A stretch of 64,000 bases of DNA from Elizabethkingia miricola (lineage in GTDB: Bacteria > Bacteroidota > Bacteroidia > Flavobacteriales > Weeksellaceae), in assembly GCF_001675285.1 (NCBI RefSeq), contig NZ_LSGQ01000014.1, positions 1 through 64,000 of the forward strand. Direction: 5' to 3'. The stretch's first letter is position 1. Each line of letters opens with the position of its first letter. Below are positions 27,267-36,335 of this stretch, piece after piece. Position numbers and translations under genes: made by a program. Below the pieces are notes generated by a model. That model saw nothing but the letters and a program-made list of their open reading frames with translations, made no database searches and was not told where the DNA came from.

Positions 27267-29077
27267 ACCAAATAATAAGTCCCGAAAAAACAATAGAACA
27301 CCTTACTCCGGAAAGCTGGGCCAAGGCAAATCTATATCTTATTCAGAAAGCCTTGGCTGAATTTGCCCATGAAATGATTATTAAACCGCAATTAATCTAT
27401 GAAAAGAATGGATGGGGTTACTATCAGCTTCCTGCGCAACACGCAGAAGGAGAGATCATTTATACCTTCAAAGCACAAAAGCGGATTTTAGATCATTGGT
27501 CTATAGATGTACATTCAATAAAAAAGACACATAACGGAAAAGAAGTTCCGTTAGATCTTATACACCTCATCGTGGATTTCAAAGAAGAGCTGGAATTTTC
27601 TAAAGAGATACTTCCAGTTTACATAGAAGAGCTGATTAGTACGTTATATGCCAGAGCACAGGTAATGAATCGTGAGAACAATTCCTGTATCCTGGCAGAT
27701 GCAGACTATCAGACCATAGAAGGGTCGACAACCGGACATCCTACTTTTATAGCCAATAATGGTAGAATAGGCTTCGATGCAGATGATTACTACAAATATG
27801 CTCCAGAATCACAAAATGAGCTTCGCTTGTTATGGATTGCTGTAAAAAAGGATCGCTGCAATTTTTCAACTGTTGAAAGCCTTAGTTATGATGAGTTAAT
27901 GAATCAAGAACTCTCGCCCGAAACATTAGTAAAATTCAGTCAAAAGCTAAAAGATCTTGATCTTGATGCCAAAGAATTCTATTACATGCCTATCCATCCG
28001 TGGCAATGGTATAACAAAATGAATCCGACTTTTTCTTCCGAAATAGCTTTGCGAAATATTGTATTATTGGGAGAGGCAGAAGACTTATACCGCGCACAAC
28101 AGTCTATCCGTACTTTTTTCAATACAAGCAATCCGGATAAATTTTATGTAAAAACAGCTATGTCTGTTCTAAACATGGGCTTTATGAGAGGTCTTTCACC
28201 TTATTATATGAAAGCTACTCCGGCTATTAATCAGTGGGTGGACGACTTGGTAAAAAGCGATGTATACCTTCAGGAAAAAGGTTTTATTATCCTAAAAGAA
28301 ATAGCTGCAATAGGCTACCGAAGCGAATATTATGAAAAAGCACTTCAGAATAATAATACACCTTATACCAAAATGCTGGCAGCATTATGGCGGGAAAGCC
28401 CAATGCCTTTCGTAAACGAAAACCAACGTCTTATGACAATGGCCGCTCTGCTTCATCTCGATAATAATGGCTATTCTCTGGCTGCTGAATTAATTGAGAA
28501 ATCGGGTCTTACAGCAGAAGAATGGGTAAGCAAATATCTCGATCTTTATCTGATGCCTTTGATACATAGCTTCTATGAATATGATCTTGTATACATGCCA
28601 CACGGAGAGAATCTGATTCTGATTATGGAAAATTACACTCCGGTGAAGATTATTATGAAGGATATAGCAGAAGAGATTGCAGTATTAAACGGAGATATCA
28701 AACTTCCGGGTGAGACTAGCCGTATTGGCATAAAAGTTCCGGACGATTTTAAACTAACTTATATTTTCACTGATGTATTCGACTGCTTCCTGAGATATTT
28801 ATCTGCTCTTCTCCATGATCAGGCAGACTTCAAAGATGAAGATTTCTGGAGGTTAGTTGCTGATAAGATTATAGCATATCAGGAAGAGAGACCTCATCTG
28901 AAAGAGAAATTTGAAAAATACGATATATTCGAGCCACAGTTTAAAAGATGCTGTTTGAACCGCTTACAAATAAAAAACAATAAACAAATGGTAAACCTGG
29001 AAGACCCAATTAATAGTTTACAGTTCGTAGGGATGCTGGATAATCCGATTCATATTTATAAAAGAGAATTGGTGTAA
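27263..29077 (+). CDS. IucA/IucC-family NIS siderophore synthetase (DesD-like)
   Basis: This 604-residue ATP-dependent synthetase joins N-hydroxy-N-acyl-diamine units by amide bonds without an NRPS. It has the family's EGSTTGHPTF (ATP-binding), YMPIHPWQWYN, SIRTFFN, and SVLNMGFMRGLS segments, and a C-terminal FerIII-like part (EYDLVYMPHGENLILI, then LNRLQIKNN). As the only NIS synthetase in the cluster it probably does both oligomerisation and ring closure, as DesD does. A start at 27263 overlaps the acyltransferase stop (ATGA). A stem-loop follows 32 nt downstream. Confidence 0.9.
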   Translation: MNQIISPEKTIEHLTPESWAKANLYLIQKALAEFAHEMIIKPQLIYEKNGWGYYQLPAQHAEGEIIYTFKAQKRILDHWSIDVHSIKKTHNGKEVPLDLIHLIVDFKEELEFSKEILPVYIEELISTLYARAQVMNRENNSCILADADYQTIEGSTTGHPTFIANNGRIGFDADDYYKYAPESQNELRLLWIAVKKDRCNFSTVESLSYDELMNQELSPETLVKFSQKLKDLDLDAKEFYYMPIHPWQWYNKMNPTFSSEIALRNIVLLGEAEDLYRAQQSIRTFFNTSNPDKFYVKTAMSVLNMGFMRGLSPYYMKATPAINQWVDDLVKSDVYLQEKGFIILKEIAAIGYRSEYYEKALQNNNTPYTKMLAALWRESPMPFVNENQRLMTMAALLHLDNNGYSLAAELIEKSGLTAEEWVSKYLDLYLMPLIHSFYEYDLVYMPHGENLILIMENYTPVKIIMKDIAEEIAVLNGDIKLPGETSRIGIKVPDDFKLTYIFTDVFDCFLRYLSALLHDQADFKDEDFWRLVADKIIAYQEERPHLKEKFEKYDIFEPQFKRCCLNRLQIKNNKQMVNLEDPINSLQFVGMLDNPIHIYKRELV

Positions 29078-29108
29078 TACACTACCCAAAATAATTGAAA
29101 TATCTAAG

Positions 29109-29143
29109 AAAGCATTGCAGGCGGTTTTAGTCTGCAATGCTTT
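29109..29143 (+). terminator. Terminator of the siderophore biosynthesis operon
   Basis: AAAGCATTGCAG (29109-29120) pairs with CTGCAATGCTTT (29132-29143), followed by a T-rich stretch. Confidence 0.75.
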
Positions 29144-29228
29144 TGTTTATAAAAGTTAATTCAATTTTTATAATTTATCCGGATTATATTTAATTTTTAT
29201 GCTCGGTAAATCCCCTGAAATAGAACCA

Positions 29229-29266
29229 CTGATAAAATTTAATTTGGTATATCCCTCTTAAATTTG
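29229..29266 (+). promoter_or_regulatory. Promoter of the siderophore uptake region with shared motif
   Basis: TAAATTTG at 29259-29266 is a -7 match. CTGATAAAATTTA at 29229-29241, around where the -33 should be, is identical to the motif at the biosynthesis promoter (23794-23806). This suggests joint regulation of the two transcripts. Confidence 0.5.
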
Positions 29267-29315
29267 TAAAATTGAAGTCTCTAATCATCCATTAACGGAT
29301 AACAAACCCCAAAAG

Positions 29316-29672
29316 TTGAAGGTAAGCAGGCATTATAAGAATTTTCTGACCGCTATTTTTATAGCTATATATGCCTTTGCTGTTTCTCCGGCAGAATACT
29401 TACATAACCATCTTTTCCATAACTTCGACACCAACGGAATTCAGCATACTGCAAAACATGGTGATGCAAACCTAAAAAAAGCAGCATCTTCATGTGACGG
29501 TAAGTGTCCTATTTGTCATCATAAGCTTATTGGAGAAGAGGGGAATAAAGCTGTTCTTATTCCGGATTCTTATTCCGGGAAATTTAGCGGCAAAATATCG
29601 TCTTTTGTTCCGGAATTTTCTTTCTCAAAATTCTTTTCTTTAGCTGTAAGAGGGCCGCCGGTATTATTATGA
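29316..29672 (+). CDS. Small exported His/Cys-rich protein
   Basis: This protein of about 118 residues has an N-terminal hydrophobic export signal (FLTAIFIAIYAFAV), many histidines (EYLHNHLFHNFD, IQHTAKHGD), a CDGKCPICHHK cluster, and a C-terminal AVRGPPVLL end. Similar short proteins occur beside TonB-dependent metal receptors in Bacteroidota. Binding of iron, copper or another metal is an inference from the His/Cys content. No ATG is available, and a TTG at 29316 is the only plausible start. It sits between the siderophore biosynthesis and uptake operons. Confidence 0.6.
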   Translation: MKVSRHYKNFLTAIFIAIYAFAVSPAEYLHNHLFHNFDTNGIQHTAKHGDANLKKAASSCDGKCPICHHKLIGEEGNKAVLIPDSYSGKFSGKISSFVPEFSFSKFFSLAVRGPPVLL

Positions 29673-29688
29673 TATTCAAATAAATGAC

Positions 29689-29707
29689 GTCAGCATATCC
29701 TGCTGAC
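29689..29707 (+). terminator. Hairpin after the His/Cys-rich gene
   Basis: GTCAGCA and TGCTGAC form a 7-bp stem around TATCC, 16 nt after the stop. There is no clear T-tract, so it could be an attenuator rather than a terminator before the ABC operon. Confidence 0.4.
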
Positions 29708-29827
29708 TACAATTCTTATTTACATAACACATCCACTGTTTATACTGACTTTTAAAGCTTTTACCTCTCAGGTATAAGCCTATTACGTTGTCGGTATGTA
29801 CACAGAGGAGACATAATAATATTTTCG

Positions 29828-30529
29828 ATGTCAGTATTACAAGCAATAGCGCTTAGTAAGCAGTACAATAATGTAACTGCACTAAGCAATCTTAATATAT
29901 CCGTAGAAAAAGGAGAAGTTTTCTGCCTGCTGGGTCAAAACGGTGCCGGCAAAACCACTACAATTAATATTTTCTTAGGCTTTCTGGAAGCAACTTCCGG
30001 AAAAGCGCTGATCAATGGAGCTGAGGTACACCTCAACGATGAATGGACTAAAAAATACATTGCCTATATCCCTGAAGTAGTTCAGTTATATCCTAATCTT
30101 ACAGGAATAGAAAATCTGGATTTCTTTAGTAAAATGGCTGGTTTTAATTATTCGAAAGAACAGCTTACAGGATTTTTGAAAAGAACCAGCTTACAGGAAT
30201 CTGCACACCATAAAAGACTCTCTGCCTATTCTAAAGGAATGCGCCAAAAAGTAGCGATTGCCATTGCAATCGCTAAAGATGCCGATGTTATCCTGATGGA
30301 TGAGCCTACTTCCGGATTGGATCCAAAAGCAACAGCAGAATTTACTAGGATTTGTAAAGAATTTGTTGCACAGGGCAAAACCATTGTGATGGCAACCCAC
30401 GATATCTTTAATGCAGTAAATGTAGGCTCCAGAATAGGAATAATGAAGCAGGGATCATTAGTTCATACAATAGATGCTGAATCTGTTACGGCAAATGAAT
30501 TACAGAAAATCTATCTGGAAACGATCTAA
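29828..30529 (+). CDS. ABC transporter ATP-binding protein
   Basis: This 233-residue cytosolic ATPase has Walker A GQNGAGKTT, the signature YSKGMRQKV (a degenerate LSGGQ typical of ABC-2 exporters), Walker B VILMDEPTSGLDP, and the H-loop MATHD. It begins the second siderophore operon and is followed at 12 nt by the TonB receptor and then by two DUF3526 permeases, which are its probable membrane partners. The subgroup suggests export or membrane-associated work rather than classic FhuC-type import. Confidence 0.88.
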   Translation: MSVLQAIALSKQYNNVTALSNLNISVEKGEVFCLLGQNGAGKTTTINIFLGFLEATSGKALINGAEVHLNDEWTKKYIAYIPEVVQLYPNLTGIENLDFFSKMAGFNYSKEQLTGFLKRTSLQESAHHKRLSAYSKGMRQKVAIAIAIAKDADVILMDEPTSGLDPKATAEFTRICKEFVAQGKTIVMATHDIFNAVNVGSRIGIMKQGSLVHTIDAESVTANELQKIYLETI

Positions 30530-30540
30530 AGCCGCAATAC

Positions 30541-33015
30541 ATGAAGTATTTATATATAACAGCCACACTGGTAATATCCAGTGTGAAGATCTGTGCACAG
30601 GAAAATCTTTCGGGTGAGGTCACTGGTCAGGATGGAAAGAAGATTGGTAATGTACATATCATCATTAAAAATAAAGAAGGAGAATATAAAACAACTACCA
30701 ATCAGGAGGGGAACTTTATTGTCACCGGAATCCTGCCAGGCATATATCATATTGGAGCGAATGCAAAGGCATATGACAGTTATAATCATCAAATAAAAAT
30801 AGACAGTACAACCTCTAAAATATTTATACAGCTTTTCAGACAGGCGAACGAAATACAAAATGTTGAAATCCTGGGACGTTCTTCCAAAAAGTATTACAGT
30901 GATTACTCTTTCACTGCTACCAAGATCGCTGCGGATAATAAGGATATTCCGCTTTCCATTTCAACCGTAAGTAAGGAGCTAATGGCTGATAAACAAGCAT
31001 ATCAGTTGGGCGATGCAGTGAAGATGGCAAGTAGTGTAACGCCTGTAAGTTACTATAACCAGTTTAGCATCCGTGGTATTGCGCAGAATGAAGAAGGAAC
31101 TATTATCAACGGTATGCGCACCCGACAGTATTATTTTATGCAGCCAATTACCAGTAATCTGGAAAAGATAGAAGTAATAAAAGGGCCGGCAAGTGCTACT
31201 ATGGGAAGCGTCGATCCCGGAGGGAGCATTGTTCTGATCACAAAGAAACCACTAAAAACAACAAGGAGAGAGGTTAGTATAAGTGCAGGCAGCTTTAGTA
31301 CAATAAGAGGAACAATGGATTTTACCGGACCCTTGGACCAGGATAAAACATTATTATATCGTTTTAATGCTGCTTATTCGGAAGCAAAAAGCTTCAGAGA
31401 TTTGCAGTCTCAAAAAGCAATATTAATATCTCCATCCTTTTCTTATATCCCAAATGATAAGACTGCCATTAATGTAGAGATGATTTACAATGATTCTAAT
31501 GGAAGAATAGACAGGGGACAGCCTATCTTCGGAGCAAAAGATGGAGCTACAGATCTTCGTAGTACGCCTATAAGTTTTAATCTGGGTGCAGTAAATGATT
31601 ATTTCAGATCGAAGGAATTAATCATTATGTCTAATTTTACACATAAGTTTACTGATAAGATTAGTATCAATGCTTCTTATATGAAGCAAACCTGGAAAGA
31701 AGATTTACAGGAGCACAGAACAACCAATGCTTTTGCAGTAGACAAGGATAATAAACCTATTCCTACACTTGCTGCAATGCAGATGGTACAGCGCGATCAA
31801 TTTTGGAATACTGATAATCTGAATACTTATCTGACATTTGATGTAAAAACTGGTCCCCTGCAACATAAGGTTCTGGTAGGCTATGATTACCTCAGCACTC
31901 ATAAGCACAAAGGCGGAGCACAAAATACAGCAAGGGGATACCTACTGACCAACGGAAAAACAGCACCCTCTTACGATCCAAAGAATGCTGATGCCTATCA
32001 AATGATTACAGTAGATGGTATTACAATGCCAAAGCCAAATGTAGAACACTTCAATCTGGTGAATCCTGTATATAATATAAAAAATACAAGTGAGTATATA
32101 TTTGCCAAGGCAGCTTTACCTCCTGCATTAATTACTTCCGGGGGACTTTATCTGCAAGATCAGATTAAGTGGAATAGGTTCAATCTATTCCTAAGTCTTC
32201 GACAGGAATGGTTTCAGGATATAACAAACTACAAGGAGAACAATGAAATTGTTGTAAAAGATTCAAAGCTGATTCCGAGAATAGGACTAACCTATACCGT
32301 GAATGATAAAATAAATGTATACGCTTCTTATATTGAAGGTTTTCAGCCGCAATCCAATACAGCTTCTTTGGCCCCGATAACAATTCCTTCCGGACGTGCT
32401 TTCCAGCCATTGATAAGCAACTCTAAGGAAGTCGGGATGAAAGCAGATTTTTTCAATAAGAAAATTCATATCGATCTAGCCATATATGAGATTATCCAGA
32501 AAAACATTCTGCTAAATGCTAATGATCCTTCAAATCCTGATTTATTAGTTACAAGAGGAAAGGAGAGGAGCAGGGGATTCGAAATGGATATCATCGGTTA
32601 TATTCTACCAAACTGGCAGGTTTATGCTACTTATGGTTATAACGATGCTAAAATTGTAGAAGATACCAATCCTGCATTAGTAGGTGCCAGAAAACAAAAC
32701 ACACCATTTCATAGTGCCAGTATATGGCAGAAATATAGTTTTAGTCAGAGTAGCATCATGAAGGACTTTGCTATTGGATTTGGTATTCAGTATAGCGGAA
32801 ATAAAGTCCCGATGTATAACCGTTCGTTTTTAGTTCCTGATTATACACTTTTAGATGCTGCAATCTATTACACTCCAAAACAAGGGCATTTGGAAATGGC
32901 TCTGAATGTCAATAATCTATTTAACAAAACCTACTGGTTGGGAGCACAGAATTATCTGAGACTCTTCCCCGGAGCGCCCAGAAATGCAATGCTTACCGCA
33001 ACCTATAAATTCTAA
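30541..33015 (+). CDS. TonB-dependent siderophore receptor
   Basis: This 824-residue outer-membrane receptor has a signal peptide, an N-terminal carboxypeptidase-regulatory-like domain (about residues 22-105), a plug domain with SIRGIAQNEEGTIINGMRT and KIEVIKGPASATMGSVDPGGSIVLITKKP, and a 22-strand-type barrel ending in MLTATYKF. The barrel end and NVNNLFNKTYW are standard for siderophore receptors of the FhuA/FhuE type. It is placed between the ABC ATPase and the two permeases, so it probably takes up the ferric siderophore made by the upstream operon. Confidence 0.9.
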   Translation: MKYLYITATLVISSVKICAQENLSGEVTGQDGKKIGNVHIIIKNKEGEYKTTTNQEGNFIVTGILPGIYHIGANAKAYDSYNHQIKIDSTTSKIFIQLFRQANEIQNVEILGRSSKKYYSDYSFTATKIAADNKDIPLSISTVSKELMADKQAYQLGDAVKMASSVTPVSYYNQFSIRGIAQNEEGTIINGMRTRQYYFMQPITSNLEKIEVIKGPASATMGSVDPGGSIVLITKKPLKTTRREVSISAGSFSTIRGTMDFTGPLDQDKTLLYRFNAAYSEAKSFRDLQSQKAILISPSFSYIPNDKTAINVEMIYNDSNGRIDRGQPIFGAKDGATDLRSTPISFNLGAVNDYFRSKELIIMSNFTHKFTDKISINASYMKQTWKEDLQEHRTTNAFAVDKDNKPIPTLAAMQMVQRDQFWNTDNLNTYLTFDVKTGPLQHKVLVGYDYLSTHKHKGGAQNTARGYLLTNGKTAPSYDPKNADAYQMITVDGITMPKPNVEHFNLVNPVYNIKNTSEYIFAKAALPPALITSGGLYLQDQIKWNRFNLFLSLRQEWFQDITNYKENNEIVVKDSKLIPRIGLTYTVNDKINVYASYIEGFQPQSNTASLAPITIPSGRAFQPLISNSKEVGMKADFFNKKIHIDLAIYEIIQKNILLNANDPSNPDLLVTRGKERSRGFEMDIIGYILPNWQVYATYGYNDAKIVEDTNPALVGARKQNTPFHSASIWQKYSFSQSSIMKDFAIGFGIQYSGNKVPMYNRSFLVPDYTLLDAAIYYTPKQGHLEMALNVNNLFNKTYWLGAQNYLRLFPGAPRNAMLTATYKF

Positions 33016-33026
33016 ATCTTGTTTAT

Positions 33027-34475
33027 ATGAGAAAAAATATCATTCGGCTGATTTCCGGACAAGTATGGAAACAGTCATTACAAAATAAAGGGATCCTCTT
33101 TCTACTCGTTTTACTTAGTTGCTTATTTGTATTTGCAGCTTATACGGGCTGGAAAAACTATTCGGTACAAGAGGAAATAAGAGCTGAACATCAGCATGAA
33201 GTACGCCAACAATGGGAAAGCAAACCGGATAAACATCCACACAGAATGGCCCATTATGGCTATCTGATATTCCGCCCAAGATATCCGCTAAGTTTTTTTG
33301 ATTCAGGTCTAGAGCGTTATACCGGAAATTCTGTATTTCTGGAAGCACATAAACAAAATACAGCAAACTTTTCGGAAGCTGGTTTTTCATCGGGAATGCT
33401 AAGATTTGGAGAAATCAGTATTGCTATGATTCTTCAGATCCTGGTTCCATTATTTATCTTTTTTCTGGGTTTCAGCTGTATCTCTGCGGAAAGGGAAAAC
33501 AATACCCTGAAGGTACTTCTGAGTCAGGGGGTAAAATGGAAAGAACTTTTGACTGGAAAAATGTTGGGATTATTATCCATAGCAAGTCTATTGTACTTTC
33601 CTGTAATTATAGTTTCTGTAATTCTCTGGTTATCTCTTACGGGCTTCAAAGTTAGTATAGATGAGGTAAAACGGTTATTATGGATTATCCTTAGTTATTT
33701 TGGTTATTTCTTTATTATCTGTCTGGTATGTGTACTGGTTTCAGCTACAAGTAAAACATCAAAATCATCTTTAATAAAGTTAATCAGTATCTGGCTTTTA
33801 TTTATTGTGATTATGCCAAGAGCAGCACAGGCATTTGGAAGCTATACACATCCGGCGCCTTCTAAAATAGACTTTGATACACGGGTGGAAAGTGAACTGA
33901 TAAAAGCCGGAGACAGTCATAATCCTGATGATATACACTATAAAGGGATAAAAGATTCTTTGCTAAAAACTTATAAAGTAGCAACAGTAGAGGAATTACC
34001 TTTTAATTACAGTGGCTATATTATGGCAGAGGGTGAAAAAATAAGTGCCGGTATCTATAATAAATACTGGAACGAGCAGCTACGTATCTACGAAAAGCAA
34101 AATAATGTTAGTACTTATCTCTCATTTATCAACCCATTTCTGGCTATCCGAAATCTATCGATGGCACTTACCGGCTCAGACTTCAATTCCTATGTCAGCT
34201 ATCAGGAGCAGGTAGAAGCATATCGCTATAAGCTAGCCCAACTGATGAATAAACTGCAAATGGAAAACATCAGTAACAAAAAGCAGGGAGCAACAGATAA
34301 GCCATACACTATAAGTAAAGATCATTGGAAAGAAATGCCTGATTTCAGATATCACTTTATTGGACAAAAAGATCTGTTCAAAAATGAAATAATCGCCATA
34401 TTATCTCTTATTATCTGGGTAGCTGGCCTCTTACTTTTAATTCATTTTATATCTAAAAAAATAAAAATATACTAA
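33027..34475 (+). CDS. ABC-2 type permease with DUF3526 domain (first of pair)
   Basis: This 482-residue inner-membrane protein has an N-terminal membrane segment (GILFLLVLLSCLFVFAAYTGW), a large extracytoplasmic domain, a cluster of about five helices in the middle, a second soluble stretch, and a final helix. The layout, with the conserved SAERENNTLKVLLSQG motif after the second segment, fits DUF3526/ABC-2 permeases. It lies 12 nt after the receptor and 3 nt before a homologous gene, so the two probably form a heterodimer with the ATPase at 29828. The transported substrate is unknown. Confidence 0.8.
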   Translation: MRKNIIRLISGQVWKQSLQNKGILFLLVLLSCLFVFAAYTGWKNYSVQEEIRAEHQHEVRQQWESKPDKHPHRMAHYGYLIFRPRYPLSFFDSGLERYTGNSVFLEAHKQNTANFSEAGFSSGMLRFGEISIAMILQILVPLFIFFLGFSCISAERENNTLKVLLSQGVKWKELLTGKMLGLLSIASLLYFPVIIVSVILWLSLTGFKVSIDEVKRLLWIILSYFGYFFIICLVCVLVSATSKTSKSSLIKLISIWLLFIVIMPRAAQAFGSYTHPAPSKIDFDTRVESELIKAGDSHNPDDIHYKGIKDSLLKTYKVATVEELPFNYSGYIMAEGEKISAGIYNKYWNEQLRIYEKQNNVSTYLSFINPFLAIRNLSMALTGSDFNSYVSYQEQVEAYRYKLAQLMNKLQMENISNKKQGATDKPYTISKDHWKEMPDFRYHFIGQKDLFKNEIIAILSLIIWVAGLLLLIHFISKKIKIY

Positions 34476-34478
34476 GCT

Positions 34479-35825
34479 ATGTATCTATTATTATTCAAAA
34501 ACTTCTTCCGCTCCCGGTCAGCTTACCTTGGATTGGCTTTTTTACTGTTATCGGGTATAGTGAGTATCTATATTGGTAAACAGTTTATAGATAAACAAGA
34601 AAACAATATTGAACATACAGCCAAATATCAGCAGGATCATATACAGCGCTATGTCAAATATTTTGACAAAGAAGCAGGTTTGCTCCTGTATTACCTAAAG
34701 TTTGGACTGGTAAATAATACTGATAACCTAAATGCTCTTTCTGTAGGACAACGTGATATTAATCCATCTGTACAAAGCCTCACTATCAGAAATCTTGAAG
34801 GTCAGAAATATGATACCGATCTCAACAATCCTGTAAGTCTGCTTTTTGGAAATCTGGATCTGGGTTTTGTCATTATATTTCTTTTTCCATTAGTTATTAT
34901 TTCGTTCTGTTATAATCTGCTATCTGAAGAGAAAGAGGAGAGTACCTGGATATTGGTATCTGTACAGTCACCGGAGCCGATAATGATTCTTTTCCAAAAG
35001 TTACTGGTACGTTTTCTTTCGGTCATTGCTGTATTTATGGTCTTAATGATTCTGGCTTTCATAATTCTTGATCTGTCTTTTAATACAGCATTCTTTGGCT
35101 TTGTTTCAGTGGCTCTGTTCTATCTGAGTTTTTGGTTCGCGCTAAGCTTCTGGATTGTATCTATGAAGAAGAATTCCAGTATCAATGCGGCAAGCCTTCT
35201 TTCATTCTGGATTATATTAATTATTGTATTACCTGCACTTCTGAATAATTTTATTATAAATAGATATCCGCTGCCAGAAGCATTGGATACAGTAATAGAA
35301 CAAAGAGAGGGTTATCATGCAAAATGGGACACAGATAAAAAGGTAACTATGGAGAAGTTTTATAAACATTATCCTCAGTTTTCTTCTTTTGGATATCCAA
35401 AGGAGAGCTTTAATTGGCTATGGTACTACGCTATGCAGCAAATGGGAGACGATGAATCCAAAGCACAGTCTGATCAGTTGGTCCATAAATTATGGGAGCG
35501 TGAAAAAATGAGCAGGAGCCTTTCTTTTTTCATACCGGGACTGCACACCCAGTTTCAGTTCAATGATCTTACCCAATCAGGACTTAGCAATCAGTTAAAG
35601 TTTATGCAAGCCACAGGTAAGTTTCATGAGAAAATGCGCCTTTATTTCTATCCTAAAATTTTTGCCGATGAGCCGGTAAGTAATCTAAACTGGGATTCCT
35701 TTCGGCCGGAAAACTATCATGAAGATTTTCAGCCCAACTGGTGGGCAATGCTCGGACCTTTATTTGTCTTTAGTCTATTATTAGGTATACTCACAATACA
35801 GAATTTCAGAAAGCCTATACTATAA
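34479..35825 (+). CDS. ABC-2 type permease with DUF3526 domain (second of pair)
   Basis: This 448-residue paralogue of the preceding permease has the same layout: N-terminal helix, periplasmic domain, central helices after SEEKEESTWILVSVQSPEP, another soluble region, and a C-terminal helix (FVFSLLLGILTIQNF). It closes the operon and is followed by a strong terminator. The soluble domain ends in a Trp/Phe-rich part typical of DUF3526 proteins. Whether the complex exports the apo-siderophore or recycles it is not shown by sequence. Confidence 0.8.
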   Translation: MYLLLFKNFFRSRSAYLGLAFLLLSGIVSIYIGKQFIDKQENNIEHTAKYQQDHIQRYVKYFDKEAGLLLYYLKFGLVNNTDNLNALSVGQRDINPSVQSLTIRNLEGQKYDTDLNNPVSLLFGNLDLGFVIIFLFPLVIISFCYNLLSEEKEESTWILVSVQSPEPIMILFQKLLVRFLSVIAVFMVLMILAFIILDLSFNTAFFGFVSVALFYLSFWFALSFWIVSMKKNSSINAASLLSFWIILIIVLPALLNNFIINRYPLPEALDTVIEQREGYHAKWDTDKKVTMEKFYKHYPQFSSFGYPKESFNWLWYYAMQQMGDDESKAQSDQLVHKLWEREKMSRSLSFFIPGLHTQFQFNDLTQSGLSNQLKFMQATGKFHEKMRLYFYPKIFADEPVSNLNWDSFRPENYHEDFQPNWWAMLGPLFVFSLLLGILTIQNFRKPIL

Positions 35826-35828
35826 AAA

Positions 35829-35857
35829 CAAATAGCAGCTTTAAAAGCTGCTATTTG
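35829..35857 (+). terminator. Terminator of the siderophore uptake operon
   Basis: CAAATAGCAGCTT (35829-35841) and its complement (35845-35857) form a perfect 13-bp stem around TAA, right after the last permease. Confidence 0.8.
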
Positions 35858-35915
35858 CATTTAAACAGAAATATATGAATAAAGGAACTAATTCTTTTTA
35901 CTAATTTTAGCTTAT

Positions 35916-36308
35916 ATGAAAATAGAACATATTGCCCTATGGGTAGAAGATTTGGAAATTATGAAATCTTTTTACGAAAAATATTTCGGTGCTGTCTCTA
36001 ACGAAAAATATATCAATTCTTTAAAACAATTCCAGTCCTATTTTTTAAGCTTTCCGGACGGAGACTGTAGAATAGAACTGATGCAGAGGCCTGATATTGC
36101 CAAGTCTACACATGATTATGAGAAACAAACTATGGGAATCATTCATTTTGCTATTAGCCTCGGAAGTAGGGAGAAAGTAGATGAACTAACCCAACAGCTT
36201 GAAGCAGATGGATATGTTATCGTTGGTTTTCCCAGACTTACAGGTGATGGATATTACGAAAGTGTAGTCCTTGATCCGGAAAAGAATATTATAGAAATCA
36301 CCGAATAA
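35916..36308 (+). CDS. VOC-fold protein (glyoxalase-like)
   Basis: This 130-residue single-module vicinal-oxygen-chelate protein starts with the typical IEHIALWVEDLEIMKSFYEKYFGA and ends with SVVLDPEKNIIEITE. The metal-ligand pattern is an N-terminal His (H5), a central HFAIS, and the C-terminal Glu. It may be a small lyase or resistance-type protein; the substrate is unknown. It is monocistronic, between the siderophore terminator and a convergent reductase gene. Confidence 0.82.
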   Translation: MKIEHIALWVEDLEIMKSFYEKYFGAVSNEKYINSLKQFQSYFLSFPDGDCRIELMQRPDIAKSTHDYEKQTMGIIHFAISLGSREKVDELTQQLEADGYVIVGFPRLTGDGYYESVVLDPEKNIIEITE

Positions 36309-36335
36309 TTTAATAGCCAACAGACTACACCGCAA

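Noticed and set aside
29078-29315. Possible riboswitch in the gap between siderophore operons
   Set aside because: Only a terminator, a promoter and the shared 13-mer are visible. No known riboswitch fold can be recognised by eye.
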